A DNA stretch of 64,000 nt from Anagrus nilaparvatae (GCA_022575985.1 JAKSXM010000263.1:7606001-7670000), one strand, 5' to 3'; shown: positions 1 through 11,747, counted from the first letter of the stretch. Numbers and translations are program-made. The notes: generated by a model from the letters alone, not told the origin.

Positions 1-139
1 TATTAATTGTATAAATTGTCCGTCTTTTGTAAATGTAAAACAACATGTTCAAACCTTCAAAACTCATATTCAATGTACAAATGTTCGTTATCATAGTATA
101 TATTTCAATAACATAAAAAACTTTAAAATGCGTGAGGGT
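1..139. other. AT-rich sequence, nothing recognised
   Basis: No reading frame, repeat or motif that I can support before the 128-bp tandem array begins. Confidence 0.5.
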
Positions 140-1424
140 AGACAATTTTCAACCTAAAATTCATTTTTCTCACCCTCAAAAACCCCCTTGTGAAGTTAAA
201 ACTTGATATTTTTAAATTTTATGGTCCGCCATCTTGGAAAATCGGAAAATACGTTGGGTCGAAAAATTAAATATTTTCCATCCTAAATTCATTTTTCTTA
301 CCTTCAAAAACCCCCTTGTAAAGTTAAAAGTCATTATTTTTAAATTTTATTGTCCGCCATCTTGGAAAATCGGAAAATACGTTAAGTCGAAAAATTGAAT
401 ATTTTCTACTCTTGATTCTTTTTTCTCACCCTCAAAAACCCCCTTAAAAAGTTAAAAGTCATTATTTTTAATTTGTATTGTCCGCCATCTTGGAAAATCG
501 GAAAATACGTTGGCTCGAAAAATTGAATATTTTCCACCCTAAATTCATTTTTCTCACCTTCAAAAACCTCCTTGTAAAGTTAAAAGTCATTTTTTTAAAT
601 TTTATTGTCCGCCAACTTGGAAAATCGGAAAATAATTTGCGTCGAAAAATTGAATATTTTCCACCCTAAATTTATTTTTCTCACCCTCAAAAACCCCCTT
701 GTAAAGTTAAAAGTCATTATTTTTAATTTTTATTGTCCGCCAGCTTGGAAAATCGGAAAATACGTTGAGTCAAAAAATTGAATATTTTCCACCCTTGATT
801 CATTTTTCTCACCCTCAATAACCCCCTTGTAAAGTTAAAAGTCATTATTTTTAATTTTTATTGTTCGCCATCTTGGAAAATCGAAAAATACGTTCGGTAG
901 AAAAATTGAATATTTTCTACTCTTGATTCATTTTTCTCACCCTCAATAACCCCCTTGTAATGTTAAAATTCATTATTTTTAATTTTTATTGTCCGCCATC
1001 TTGGAAAATCGGAAAATACGTTGGGTCAAAAAATTGAATATTTTCCACCCTAAATTCATTTTTCTCACCCTCAAAAACCCCCTTGTAAAGCTAAAAGTCA
1101 TTATTTTTAATTTTTATTGTCCGCCATCTTGGAAAATCGGAAAATACGTTGGGTCGAAAAATTAAATATTGTCCACCCTTGATTCATTTTTCTCATCCTC
1201 AATAACCCCTTTGTAAAGTTAAAAGTCATTATTTTTAATTTTTATTGTCCGCCATCTTGGAAAATCGGAAAATACGTTGGGTCGAAAAATTGAATATTTT
1301 CCACCCTAGATTCATTTTTCTCACCCTCAAAAACCCCCTTGTAAAGTTAAAAGTCATTATTTTTAATTTTTATTGTCCACCATCTTGGAAAATCGGAAAA
1401 TACGTTGGGTCGAAAAATTGAAAA
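140..1424. repeat. Tandem array of a 128-bp unit, about 10 copies
   Basis: The block tccgccatcttggaaaatcg recurs at 225, 353, 481, 608, 736, 864, 992, 1120, 1248 and 1376, a period of 127-128 bp. Each unit also carries tgaatattttccaccct, a run of ctcaccctcaaaaaccccct and gtaaagttaaaagtcat. Copies differ by scattered substitutions, so this is a moderately aged satellite or minisatellite. The array breaks off after gaaaaattg near 1424. The one long frame across it (478-669) is a by-product of the period and is not a gene. Confidence 0.93.
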
Positions 1425-1545
1425 TTATACCCCCAGAATATCCGCTTCTACCTGCATGGTTCATTTTCATCCTGGGATCTTATTATTTTTTTTTTAAATA
1501 CCTGGTGGTTAATTATCTTCAGACAACTTTCGCGAAATTTTTATA

Positions 1546-1622
1546 AAAATCCTATCAAAGTTTGATCAAAAGTTGTATCAAATTTTTGATACAACTTTGA
1601 TCAAATTATTGATAGGATTTTT
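1546..1622. repeat. Perfect-type hairpin of about 36-bp arms
   Basis: Arms aaaatcctatcaaagtttga.. and ..tttgatacaactttgatc.. are inverted copies with almost no loop and one imperfect stretch. It could be the remnant of a very short MITE or a cruciform-forming palindrome. Confidence 0.8.
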
Positions 1623-1659
1623 GCGTACGGGCCTTTTTTAGAGTAACAATAAAAAAATG

Positions 1660-1828
1660 AAATGTGAAAAAAGGAATTTTTTTTATCAAGAGGGCAAAAT
1701 AATACACAATTATTTCATATGCTACGTTTCAGGAATCTTCTGTTCGTGGCAAATTTAAAAACGTATCAAATAAAATAATTGTGTATTATTTAGCCCGCTT
1801 CGTAAAAAAAATTCCTTTTTTCACATTT
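1660..1828. mobile_element. Small inverted-repeat element (MITE-like), 56-bp arms
   Basis: The left arm (1660-1715, starting aaatgtgaaaaaaggaat) matches the reverse complement of the right arm (1773-1828, ending attccttttttcacattt). The spacer is about 57 bp. No coding capacity. The size and long TIRs fit a MITE; I could not identify a convincing target-site duplication. Confidence 0.75.
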
Positions 1829-2010
1829 AATTTTTAATTATGGACAAAAGATTCATCAAGAATAAATAAAAAAAAGAAATTTGTTTTTTGCCTAAAATTT
1901 TTTAGTCAAAAAATTAGTCAGCATGATCTTAATAAATCATGTTTGCGATTAAATAAGCTGCTACTGGTTGTTACTCTCACTTTCAAAAAACCGCTGCCAA
2001 GTAATTAGCA

Positions 2011-2746
2011 ATGAAGGTTACTTTCGCGGCGAGATATAGCGGTGAAACGTACGGAAGACTGTCCAGTAAAACACTCGATATGAATTTAGAAAAAGGTGCC
2101 GTAATAAGACTAAATAGGCATCATTGTTGGACATTCATAAACCTGTAAAAAAATTTCTAGCCCAAAATTGGACATTCATAAGTAAGTAAAAAAATTTATA
2201 GCTCAAAACTATGTCAGAGATTGGAGATATTAGTCTCAGACTGGAGCAACATGCTTATGAATGTCCAACATCGATGCCTACTTAGGCTCATTGCGGCACC
2301 TCTTTTCAAATTTGAGAATTTACTAAAGTATTTTTGGCTGTTGAGCATACACGGGCTGTAGAGAAGGCTACGATTTCAGGCTAATATCTCCCATCTCTGA
2401 CATAGTTTTTGTCTAAAAATTTGTTTGCTTACTTATGAATACCTTACAATGATACTTACTTAGGCTCATTGCGGCACCGCTTTCCAAATTTGAGAATTCA
2501 CTAAAGTAATTTTGACCGCTAAGGATACACGGGTATGTATTATGGCTAAGATCTCAGGCTAATATCTCCCATCTCTGACATAGATTTTGTCAAGAAATTT
2601 TTTTGCTTACTTATGAATGTCTAGCAATGATGCCTACTTAAGCTCATTGCAGCACCTTTTTCTACATTCGCAACGAGTTTTTTACTGGATGCGTCTAGTC
2701 ATCCATACGTTCTGCGGCTAAATTTCGCCGCCAAAGTAACTTTCAT
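2011..2746. mobile_element. 736-bp element with about 115-bp terminal inverted repeats
   Basis: The ends atgaaggttactttcgcggc (2011) and gccaaagtaactttcat (2746) are the outer parts of inverted repeats of about 115 bp. These continue through the aaaaaggtgc block to taggcatcattg. Inside, a segment of about 180 bp (tacttaggctcattgcggc ... atctcccatctctgacatag) is present twice in tandem, near 2280-2440 and 2455-2615. No reading frame, so a non-autonomous DNA transposon. Superfamily not determined. Confidence 0.8.
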
Positions 2747-2770
2747 CTTATGTCGGTACAAAGCTGGGGT

Positions 2771-3100
2771 TGTAGTCATTTTTTATTTGCAATTAACTCA
2801 AGTTATGTGGGTGTAAGGATTTAGGTGTACTTTTTTTATATTTTACGAAAACTTCCTTGAGTTATGTAAGTTTTAGGCTTACAGTGTAGTTTTTCTGTTA
2901 GAGACTGCTTCCTTAGGTTATGTGGGTGTAAGGCTTGTGCTGTAGAATTTTTTTTATAGACCACTTTCTTAGGTTATGTGGATGTAAGGCCTGACGTGTA
3001 GTATTTTTTTTATATTCGTATTCCTTAGCTTATATGTGGGTGCTTGAGGTATTGTTTTTTTTTTATTAAAAACCATTTCCTTAGGTTATTTTTACAAAAC
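2771..3100. repeat. Diverged copies of the 55-bp satellite
   Basis: Four to five irregular units carry cttaggttatgtgggtgtaa followed by ggcttg.cgtgtag and a T-run with tatag. This is the same order of motifs as the satellite at 48.9-49.6 kb (cttaggttacgctagtgtaa, ggcttgacgtgtcg, T-run, attatagcc). The orientation equals that right-hand block. Units here are longer (about 65-75 bp) and well mutated. Confidence 0.75.
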
Positions 3101-4489
3101 GTTTCAAAGCGGACATTAAACGTTTTTGAATTGTTTTTAAATCTTTTATAAAATTTTTGGAAATGTTTTAAGAATGTTTTGAAAAAGTTTCATGCTATGT
3201 GGGATGTGTAAGGTTAATGTATATTATAATAAGCTTGCTAAAATTTGTTGTTATTAATATTAATTTATCCAATATTTTTATCATTAATTTTTTTTTTCTA
3301 TTTCAGGTACTAGTTCAGGAAATAATAGTTTTTGACCCCCAATTAATTCTAAGGCGAAAAATGTTTGGGATAAAAGTTTTGCGTATTGATGTGCACAATA
3401 AGGGGAATAAGTTTTTTCAATTCCCAGGGGGTAGCTAATTTCGGCAAATCAATTTTCAGTTTAGGTTTTTTAGTTTTTTTTAAATTACGCGCAAACTATT
3501 AAAGATAAGAAAATATTTTTTAATGCAAAATAATGCCAATCCAATCCCCTATCAAATGAGTCCCTATATCTTTCCTTACGATCTACCCATCCAGAGAAAA
3601 TTGAAAATTAAAGTGTACCTTAAATTGACTTCCGCGCGCATTATTGATATGTATATATGATAAAAATATACCTTCTTCGGTCCAAAAAAACTGAATTTTA
3701 AAAACGTACAATTTTTTTTTATAAAAAATAAATTCTTCACAAGCTTGCTAATACCCTTGTCAATAATAAAAAAATATTTTGAAAAAATTGTCTCTTAAAT
3801 TTTGTCCACATGGACAAATTTCAGCTGGGACAAATTTCTTTTAACTTAATGGCCAATTTGGGGGGGGTTAGAATAAAAATTTTGAAAAAATTTTTATTAG
3901 TTGTTATTTTGTATATCATCAGGAAAAGATTTCAGTTTGCGGAATCTAAATATGTCTTATACGCCCTCCAAAATTACAACAGAAAGATTTGGCCAGTCAA
4001 AAAAAAAAATTAATTTTTGTGCCTCTGAATTTCTTTTGAGAATATTTATTTAATGAAAAGTGTTACAACAATAAGCTAGGTCTCATTTTAATCGTAATTT
4101 TATGGAGATTTTGATGGTATTTTTATTTTTTTTTTTGCGATTGCGAATTTTTATGTATACGCTAAAATTGCATTTAGTTCCATGCAAGAAATTTTTCAGG
4201 TTTCTTCAAAAAGTTTTTTAAGCCGTTTAAAACTGAAATTGAATATCGATTTTTTTTTTTTTGTATTTTATTCTTAAGAAGTTTCTTAATCCGATCATGT
4301 AAATAAGAACTCAGTAGGATACCATCTCCCATGGAAAAATCGATTAAATGTAACACGTTCAGAAACCTGTTGGTATGTATTCAATGATTTTTTACTCCGA
4401 GGCTATGCGCTTGCGTCGCGTATATCTAATCTCTGCTTATACCGAAGGAGACATAAGAGAATCGAGAGTTAGTATATAATATGTCGTTG

Positions 4490-4826
4490 TTTGTGCGTAA
4501 AAAAATATAAACGTTTTAAAATAATTGTTTAAAAGAGATATTAATTTTTTATTTATTTATAATCTGTTAATAACTTAAGTAATTTTATATTTTTTTATGC
4601 AGTTTTTAGTAAATATTAGTAATTTTTTGTGTTATAAACCTGTTGCATAAATCATTTTAAACTACTTAATACATATTTGCCCACAAAAAATTACTAATAT
4701 TTATTAAAAACTGCATAAAAAATATAAAATTACTTACGTTATTAACAAATTATAAATAAATGAAAAATTAACATCTCTTTTAAACAATTATTTTATTAAC
4801 GTTCATATTTTTTTTATACACACGAA
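4490..4826. mobile_element. Nested palindromic MITE, about 135-bp arms
   Basis: The left arm (4490-4633) and right arm (4684-4826) are near-perfect inverted copies. Examples are gcagtttttagtaaatatta against taatatttattaaaaactgc, and cgttttaaaataattgttta against taaacaattattttattaac. They are separated by about 50 bp. No coding potential. Confidence 0.82.
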
Positions 4827-5186
4827 TTTGCCATCCCAAAAAAACATGTGAATAATGGTGCCAAACTTAATATTACCTAAAATTAAACGATTTATTAACA
4901 AATTAAAATTAATTTAAACAATATTTGTTTATTAAACAGTAAATTTTATAATAAAAAAACAACATTTGAGTAACCAAATAATTATCTCATACTACCAATT
5001 TTATTCAAATTTTAATACAGATAAATTTTTTTGTTTAAACAATCTGTAAACAATTTAATATTGTTTATAATATTGCTAATAATAAATATTTTAAGTCATA
5101 TTTTTCATAAATTCAACTTTTTCTGTCAAATCTAAGGATTTTGAGATATTAAAGAAAAAGTTATATTCCTTGATCGAGCACATTAG

Positions 5187-5940
5187 GGTAGTTTTTGCTA
5201 ATTAAAGGGTAGGAAATTAATTTTTAATAAAAAATTCCCTGAAATTCTTGTTCAGCGACCCAAAAAACCCATATGAACAGAATCTGATTACTGAAAGTAC
5301 GAAAATAGCAAAAACACCCCTTTTGAGGGGTAATTTTTGCTAATTTAGGGGTTAAATATTAATTTTTCATAAAAAACTCCCTGAAATTCTTGTTAAGCGA
5401 CCCAAAAAACCCATATGAACAGAATCTGATTACTGAAAGTACGAAAATAGCAAAAACACCCCTTTTGAGGGGTAATTTTTGCTAATTTAGGGGTTAAATA
5501 TTAATTTTTCATAAAAAACTCCCTGAAATTCTTGTTAAGCGACCCAAAAAACCCATATGAACAGAATCTGATTACTGAAAGTACGAAAATAGCAAAAACA
5601 CCCCTTTTGAGGGGTAATTTTTGCTAATTTAGGGGTTAAATATTAATTTTTCATAAAAAACTCCCTGAAATTCTTGTTAAGCGACCCAAAAAACCCATAT
5701 GAACAGAATCTGATTACTGAAAGTACGAAAATAGCAAAAACACCCCTTTTGAGGGGTAATTTTTGCTAATTTAGGGGTGAAATATTAATTTTTCATAAAA
5801 ATCTCCCTGAAATTCTTGCTCAGCGACCAAAAAAACCCATGTGAACCAAATCTGGCCGCTCAAAAATCGAAAACATAAAAAAAAATCTTTTTAGGGGTAC
5901 TTTTTGCAAATTTAAGGGTTTTTCCCCAATTATCTACCCT
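5187..5940. repeat. Tandem array of a 142-bp unit, about 5 copies
   Basis: The motif gcgacccaaaaaacccatat recurs near 5255, 5397, 5539, 5681 and 5823 (period 142). Each unit holds aacagaatctgattactgaa, caaaaacacccctttt, ggggtaatttttgctaattt and actccctgaaattcttgtt. The middle three copies are almost identical and the outer two diverge, the usual picture of recent unequal crossing-over in the array core. The same unit builds the palindrome at 7859-9165. Confidence 0.92.
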
Positions 5941-6719
5941 CTGGGAATTGAAAAAACTTATTCCCCTTATTGTACACATCAATACGCGAAACTTTTTTTC
6001 CAAACATTTTCGCCTTAGAATTAATTGGGGGTTTAAAGGATTTTTGGAAATTATTTCTTGAACTATACTAGTTTGTTAAAGGAAATTCATGGGATGGTTA
6101 TAACATGTTTTAAAGTCAATCAGTTTATGCATAATTTATAATTTAATATGTAACTAATAATTTAATATGTATAGTGAGACGGTCTAATAGATAACTAATT
6201 ACTTTTATCAAATAATTACATTAATTTATTATTTTAATGATCAGACCCTCTAATCCAACCTCACCCTACAAGTAGAATTCAGTTACACGGCGTCATAAGC
6301 CGACGGGTATTAGAATACCAGTATCGTCAACTTCCGCGCTACCACATATTTAAAGACAACTACATTACCGATATAGTATAACTTTTTATTTTTACATTTT
6401 TTAATATTATTTAATAATCTTGTTTTTGATATTATATATAAAAAGGTATTATATTTTTCTTAATTACAAATGAAGTAAGAAACTATATAAGAGTATACAA
6501 GCTCTAAATATCTTTGTTGCTATCCTTTTCTTATAAGCTCTCTTACTATTTTATGTAAGTGGATGGACGAGCTCGATTATAAAAGCGAGTCGATCGCACG
6601 TAAATTTATGATTCTCCGGCTGTGTTGCACACCGAAAAGATCTATCAATAGGTGAGCTGCTCCCTGGTCTTCCCCCCTTGGAGTTGCTCCAAGTGAATCA
6701 AAAGGAGTTGGTTACCAGT

Positions 6720-6960
6720 CTTTTAACATGGAACATGTTTTTTGGATGGGGTATTTGAAAAAGTTAGCTCGGCAGGGGGGGGGGGTGAAATGGGCTTAGA
6801 ATATTTTCGATTTAGGGACTTAGAATAATTTGAAGTGGGAGTCAGGACCTAATCAAGCCCTGATCAGGCCCTGATAAGAACAAAAACTTAGAATACTTTA
6901 GGTTTCTGGACTTAGGATAATTTATATTTCAGGATTTATTGCACTGAAAAACCGAAGAAA
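6720..6960 (-). repeat. Copy of the catggaacatg repeat family
   Basis: It contains taacatggaacatgtt at one end and inverted units reading (minus strand) ctaagtccctaaatcg. The same units and the same terminal palindrome occur at 20048-20632 on the other strand. A poly-G run (11 G) sits at 6776-6786. Confidence 0.55.
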
Positions 6961-7328
6961 TTGAAGCAATGACTAAGAAGCAATTGATATATGCAAATGA
7001 TGAATATCATTAATTCAATGGCGAGATTGGAATTATTTCAAATATTTAAATATATTGAAATGATTTTGAATATTATCATTTCAATGTATATTTATTAACA
7101 GAAAATAAGAAAAAATTTATTTTTTTATTTTCTCTTATTTTATATTTACATTTAATATTTTATTCTTATATTTACTTGTTGTTTATTGTCTCCCCCGTTT
7201 GTTTATTTTTTTTTGAATTATACTTTACAATTTTTTTTTTTTTTTGAATTTATTTATTTATTTATTTATTTTTTTTTTTTTATTAGTTATTATAACATAG
7301 TTTTTACACTTAAATTATTTTTTTAAAA

Positions 7329-7640
7329 TTAATTATCCATTAAAAAAAACTGATGAAAAATTTGATGACCTCTCTGGGATTCGATCCATAGTTCTCTGGG
7401 GTGACAGACAGCTACGTTATCCACTACTCTAACAGGACACTTTGATTTATTAAAAAAATTTTGAAGACTATATGTTACAGGTAATAATTTTCCCACCCCT
7501 TTTAATATTAAGAGTAATTTATGCATATCTAGGTATAGCGAATGCATATTTAAAAATAATAATTAAATCTAACATAAATAATTTTTAGGAAATTCCATTT
7601 CTTTATAATAGTAATAATGAATAGCAATAATATAAACAAA
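7329..7640 (-). repeat. tRNA-related repeat, copy 1 (tRNA-like part 7367-7438)
   Basis: On the minus strand 7438-7367 is 72 nt long, with an A-box-like tagagtagtgg and a B-box-like ggatcgaatcc at tRNA spacing. Stem pairing is too poor for a working tRNA. The flanks (ctatatgttacag.taataattt, aatgcatatttaaaaataat, ggaaattccatttcttt) are shared with the copy at 25257-25525. The whole is therefore a dispersed tRNA-derived repeat, SINE-like, and not a tRNA gene. Confidence 0.65.
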
Positions 7641-7858
7641 AACACCGCGCGCGCCATTAAAAGCCATAATTATAGTCTGAGTAAACAATAAATACGCAGA
7701 AGGATAGAAACCCGTAGGGAATTCGCGGTCGATCCGAGGAAATTTAACATTGGGCGTCCGCGGAAATTTCGAACATATACTATAGCATTTTTAGCATATA
7801 TTGTAGGAGAAATCAATAATAAGAGCGCATGGCGGCACTATATTCCTTCACAGCAGCA

Positions 7859-9165
7859 GTACTCCAGTAAAAATACAGTTTTGGTGGTATAATCACCTAC
7901 CACTACCAGATTTGGTCTACTATATGTTTTTTGGGTCGCTGATCACGAATTTCCGGGTCATTTCTATGAGAAATAAGTGGAACACCCTTAAATTTGCAAA
8001 AACTACCCCTAAAAAGGGGTATTTTTGATGTATTTGAATTTTGGGCGGTCAGATTTGGCCCATATAGGTTTTTTGGGCCGCTGATTAAGAATTTCAAGGA
8101 CTTTTCTATGAAAAGTTAATATTTCACCCCTTAATTAGCAAAATATACCCCTAAAAGGGGGTGTTTTTGCTATTTTGGCAGTTTAAGCGTTCAGAAACGG
8201 TTCTTATAGGTTTTTTGGGTCGCTGAACAAGAATATTGTGGAAATTTTGTTAAAAATTAATTTCTCACCCTTAAATTAACAGAAACTACCCCTAAAGGGG
8301 GTGTTTTTGCTATTTTTGCATTGTGAGTGTTAGGATTCGGTTCATATATGTTTTTTGGGTCGTTGATTACGAATTTCGGAGAAATTTTTATTAAAAATTA
8401 ATTTTTCACCCTTAAACTCACAAAACTGCCCCTAAAAAGTTGTTTTTGCTACTGTCGTTCTTTCAGCATTCAGATTTGGTTCAAATGGGTTTTTTGAATC
8501 GCTGATCACGAATTTCGCGGAATTAAGAAAAACCTTTTTCAATCGAATCTGAATGCTCAAAGAGTAGAAGTAGCAAAAATAACTTTTAAGGGATGGTTTT
8601 GCAAATTTAAGGGTAAAAAATTAATTTTTTATAAAAATTTCCCCAAAATTCGTAATTAGCGACCCAAAAAACCTATACGAACCGAATCTTAACACTCACA
8701 ATGCAAAAATAGCAAAAACACCCCTTTTAGAGGTAGTTTCTGTTAATTTAAGGGTGAGAAATTAATTTTTAACAAAAAATACCACAATCTTCTTGTTCAG
8801 CGACCCAAAAAACCTATAAGAACCGTTTCTGAACGCTTAAACTGCCAAAATAGCAAAAACACCCCCTTTAAAGGGTATATTTTGCTAATTAAGGGGTGAA
8901 ATATTAACTTTTCATAGAAAAGTCTTCGAAATTCTCGATCAGCGACCCAAAAAACCTATATGAACCAAATCTGACCGCCCAAAATTCAAATACATCAAAA
9001 ATACCCCTTTTTAGGGGTAGTTTTTGCAAATTTAAGGGTGTTCCACCCATTTCTCATAGAAATGTCCCCGAAATTCGTGATCAGCGACCCAAAAAACATA
9101 GAGTAAACCAAATCTGGTAGTGGTAGGTGATTATACCGATCCCCCCCGTATTTTTACTGGAGTAC
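7859..9165. mobile_element. Foldback-like palindrome, about 640-bp arms, almost no spacer
   Basis: The outer ends are gtactccagtaaaaatac (7859) and gtatttttactggagtac (to 9165). The arms meet near 8512. Each arm consists of four to five head-to-tail units of the 142-bp family (ttttttgggtcgctgatca, aaaactacccctaaaaaggg, agatttgg), and the two arms are inverted copies almost to the centre. About 30 bp near the centre are asymmetric. No frame of meaning. The architecture (long inverted repeats made of short tandem repeats) resembles Foldback/Galileo-type elements. Confidence 0.85.
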
Positions 9166-9835
9166 AGACTATATTCACATAAATCATGTAATATTTTGTT
9201 CAAATGAATTACATATTTACTTTATAATATTAAATATTAAATATTTATGATTAGTTGAATCATTTTTTATATAAAAAAGCATATAAAATTAATTCTATTT
9301 AATTTTGTAGAGATTTTAAAAAATAAAAAATATACTCGGATAGCGCTCGGAGACCGAGTCTTATACGTGTAAAAAATGTAATATACACAGCTTCTCGTTT
9401 TAACCAAGTGTCAACGGAAAAACTCGACCAACTCTTGACGTGTTTTCGACGTCCACACGACTACACTTTGATGTTGAATCGACGTTTCGCGCTATCTGAG
9501 ATAACTATCAAGACAATAAATTTGTATTTTAAAGTGACAAACTTTACGAATCATATAATAAAAAATTTATGAACAATAATAACAATAATAATTGATATCC
9601 AAGTACCTAAAGATGTGGTCGATATTGTATCTTTGCGGAATAATTTCAGTTATGACGATGTTATAAAAAAGTCAGATATAATTGATACCTTTAAGAACTT
9701 TTAATACACTATAAAAAATTTAGAATATCATAACAAAATATTTAATAATAGTAATATTATCGATAATAATAACAACAATAGTAATATTAATAACAATAAT
9801 GGTAGTAATAATAATAATCATTATACCTGAAAAGG
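9166..9835. other. AT-rich spacer, no gene seen
   Basis: Contains an (aat/aac)n-rich stretch at 9730-9825. No frame or motif can be supported. Confidence 0.45.
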
Positions 9836-10064
9836 GAGTTCCGGTTTGGGGCAAACAAGCGCTGGGGGGTTTATAGTGTGTTTATTAAGTAAGAAACTGG
9901 GGCGTAGCCAGCGAACGCGTTCGCCGGTGTTCTCTCAGTTGTACACTTTGTGCTGCTGGGCAGTAATGGAAATTTGCGGGTCTTTAAGGCCCGCAAACAC
10001 TCCATGGCTTGATGTAAGATTCACAAGATTCCCTCGACAAAAAAAAAATAATAATAATAATCAT
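9836..10064 (+). repeat. GC-richer retroposon-like segment with A-rich/(aat)n tail
   Basis: About 200 bp much richer in G+C than its surroundings, holding a hairpin (tttgcggg / cccgcaaa, 9974-9998). It ends in a run of nine A followed by (aat)n at 10040-10058. A low-complexity tail after a GC-rich body suggests the 3' end of a SINE or LINE copied into AT-rich DNA. I found no tRNA promoter boxes. It joins directly to the Penelope fragment. Confidence 0.45.
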
Positions 10065-10065
10065 A

Positions 10066-11345
10066 AGAGCCTTAAAAGTATTAACTTTTATAAACATATT
10101 TCCATAAAAAATGTTATTTTTCCTCACAAACTGATAAAAGATTTAGATAAAAGATTTAATAATATTCATTTTAAGTCTAATTTACCATATCATTTATTAA
10201 TTTTCTTTATTAGTTTCATTTTTGATAATTTATATTTCACCTATGATAACAAAATATAGAGAAAAAAATTTAGCACCCCCATGGGCTCGCTATTTTTCCT
10301 ATTCTAGCTGAAATTGTCATAGATAATATAGAAATTGAAGCTCTATCTGAGCTTTTTCTCCTATTTTTTATTTCCGGTATGTAGATGACCTCATAGCTTG
10401 TGTTCCGAAAAGTAAACTAAATTACATGGTTAATACCTTTAATAAAATAAATCAGAATATGAAACAGAGAACGATAATAGAATTAATTTTTTAGATCTTC
10501 TCTTGATTAATAATTATAGCAAAAGTATTACCAATCAGTTCTAAAAAATATGCTTACAGTTTGCTTTTTAAATTATTCTAATAACTCTATTCATCTTATA
10601 TACCATATAACTCTTAAATAATTCTATTCATCTTATATACCATAAAATAAGCATTGTCTACAACTTAGTAGATAGAGCTATAAGACTTTAAGATTAGAGT
10701 TTTCATAAGAATAACATAAATTTTTGCAAAAATTTATTACTATTAAATGATTATCCTAGAAAGTTTATAAATAAAGTAAAAAAAGATTGCATACCATCAA
10801 ACAAATACATGATAATAATGATAAAAACAATATTGGTGATAATAATTAAAATAACCAACATCAAAATAATTATGTGTTTTATATTAATAATAATATTTAT
10901 AATAGATTATCTAAGGCTAAAATACAAAATACCCTAGTTCTATATTATACCTATACCTATGATTACAAATAAGTTAAGCAGGTTCATTATTAATGGCAAA
11001 GATGTAACTCCCAAAATGGAAAATGTTAACTCCATTTATAAATTTAAATGTACTATTTGCAATGCTTCTTATAAAAGTGAATATAAAAAGGTCTATATCA
11101 TAGAATAGAGGAAAATATATTGATAACAAAACGAATAAAGTAGTTCCTAATAACTGTATTAATGGCCATGACTTTGATTTAAACAAGATAACTATTTTTG
11201 ATAGGGAACCAAACCTATATAAGAGAAGGATTTCAGAAAGTTTACATATCCAAATAGACAAATTTTCTATCAATAAGCAAAAAGATACTAGATATTAAAA
11301 TGGTAATTATAAAAATTTAATGAATTATATTTCAAATAAATTGCA
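10066..11345 (+). pseudogene. Penelope-like retroelement: RT and GIY-YIG endonuclease relic
   Basis: Penelope-like elements encode a reverse transcriptase followed by a GIY-YIG endonuclease. RT part (about 10078-10500): the segment FDNLYFTYDNKI (10220-10256) is followed by a TPMGS block (about 10275), then PILAEIVIDNIE in another frame. Next comes RYVDDLIACVP (about 10378-10410), the catalytic YxDD motif, with both aspartates kept. At least three frame changes interrupt it. About 470 bp of unalignable sequence follow. The C-terminal part (10970-11345) shows FKCTICN and INGHDFDLNKITIFDREPN, the conserved GH.FD..... and EP blocks of Penelope GIY-YIG domains, then YKRRISESLHI. Stops throughout, so dead. 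The real RT portion is the last 60 codons of the open stretch ending at 10259; the rest of that frame is unrelated. Confidence 0.75.
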
Positions 11346-11747
11346 ATAGTCCAATAACATTTCTTATACATAATGTAATTCCATATTACTCATTTTTCTC
11401 CTATATACTCTTTTATTCATATTCTACATTTATAAGGTTCTTCTCTTATATGGGTGCTATTATCTGTTTATATTATATTATGAGATATACTTAGTTTGTA
11501 CAGTATTATTTTATATACATCATGGTAATGTTATCTCCGTGTTATTCACATGTTTATTAGAATACTAACATCTATGACAGAGAACAAGTTATTCTTTAAT
11601 ATACCAAAGTTTATTGTTATAATTTTTTAATGCAATTTTTATATTTTTATGTAATATGTTAATTATTAATTATGGTATGATATTTATATTTGTATCAAAT
11701 ATCGTTTAATTAAATTAAATTCTTTTTTTAATAAAGTAATTTTTATT

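Larger units (their letters stand above)
3308..6071. mobile_element. 2.76-kb element bounded by about 130-bp inverted repeats
   Basis: The left arm (3308-3435) begins tactagttcaggaaataat and runs through aattaattctaaggcgaaaa, gcgtattgatgtgcacaata and caattcccaggggg. The right arm (5934-6071) is its reverse complement, ending ttgaactatactag, with one 16-bp insertion. Between the arms are unassigned AT-rich DNA, a nested palindrome (4490-4826) and the 142-bp tandem array (5187-5940) abutting the right arm. No transposase frame is visible, so it is non-autonomous or composite. Confidence 0.7.

Noticed and set aside
478..669. 63-codon frame
   Set aside because: Lies wholly within the 128-bp tandem array, whose period keeps a frame open by chance.
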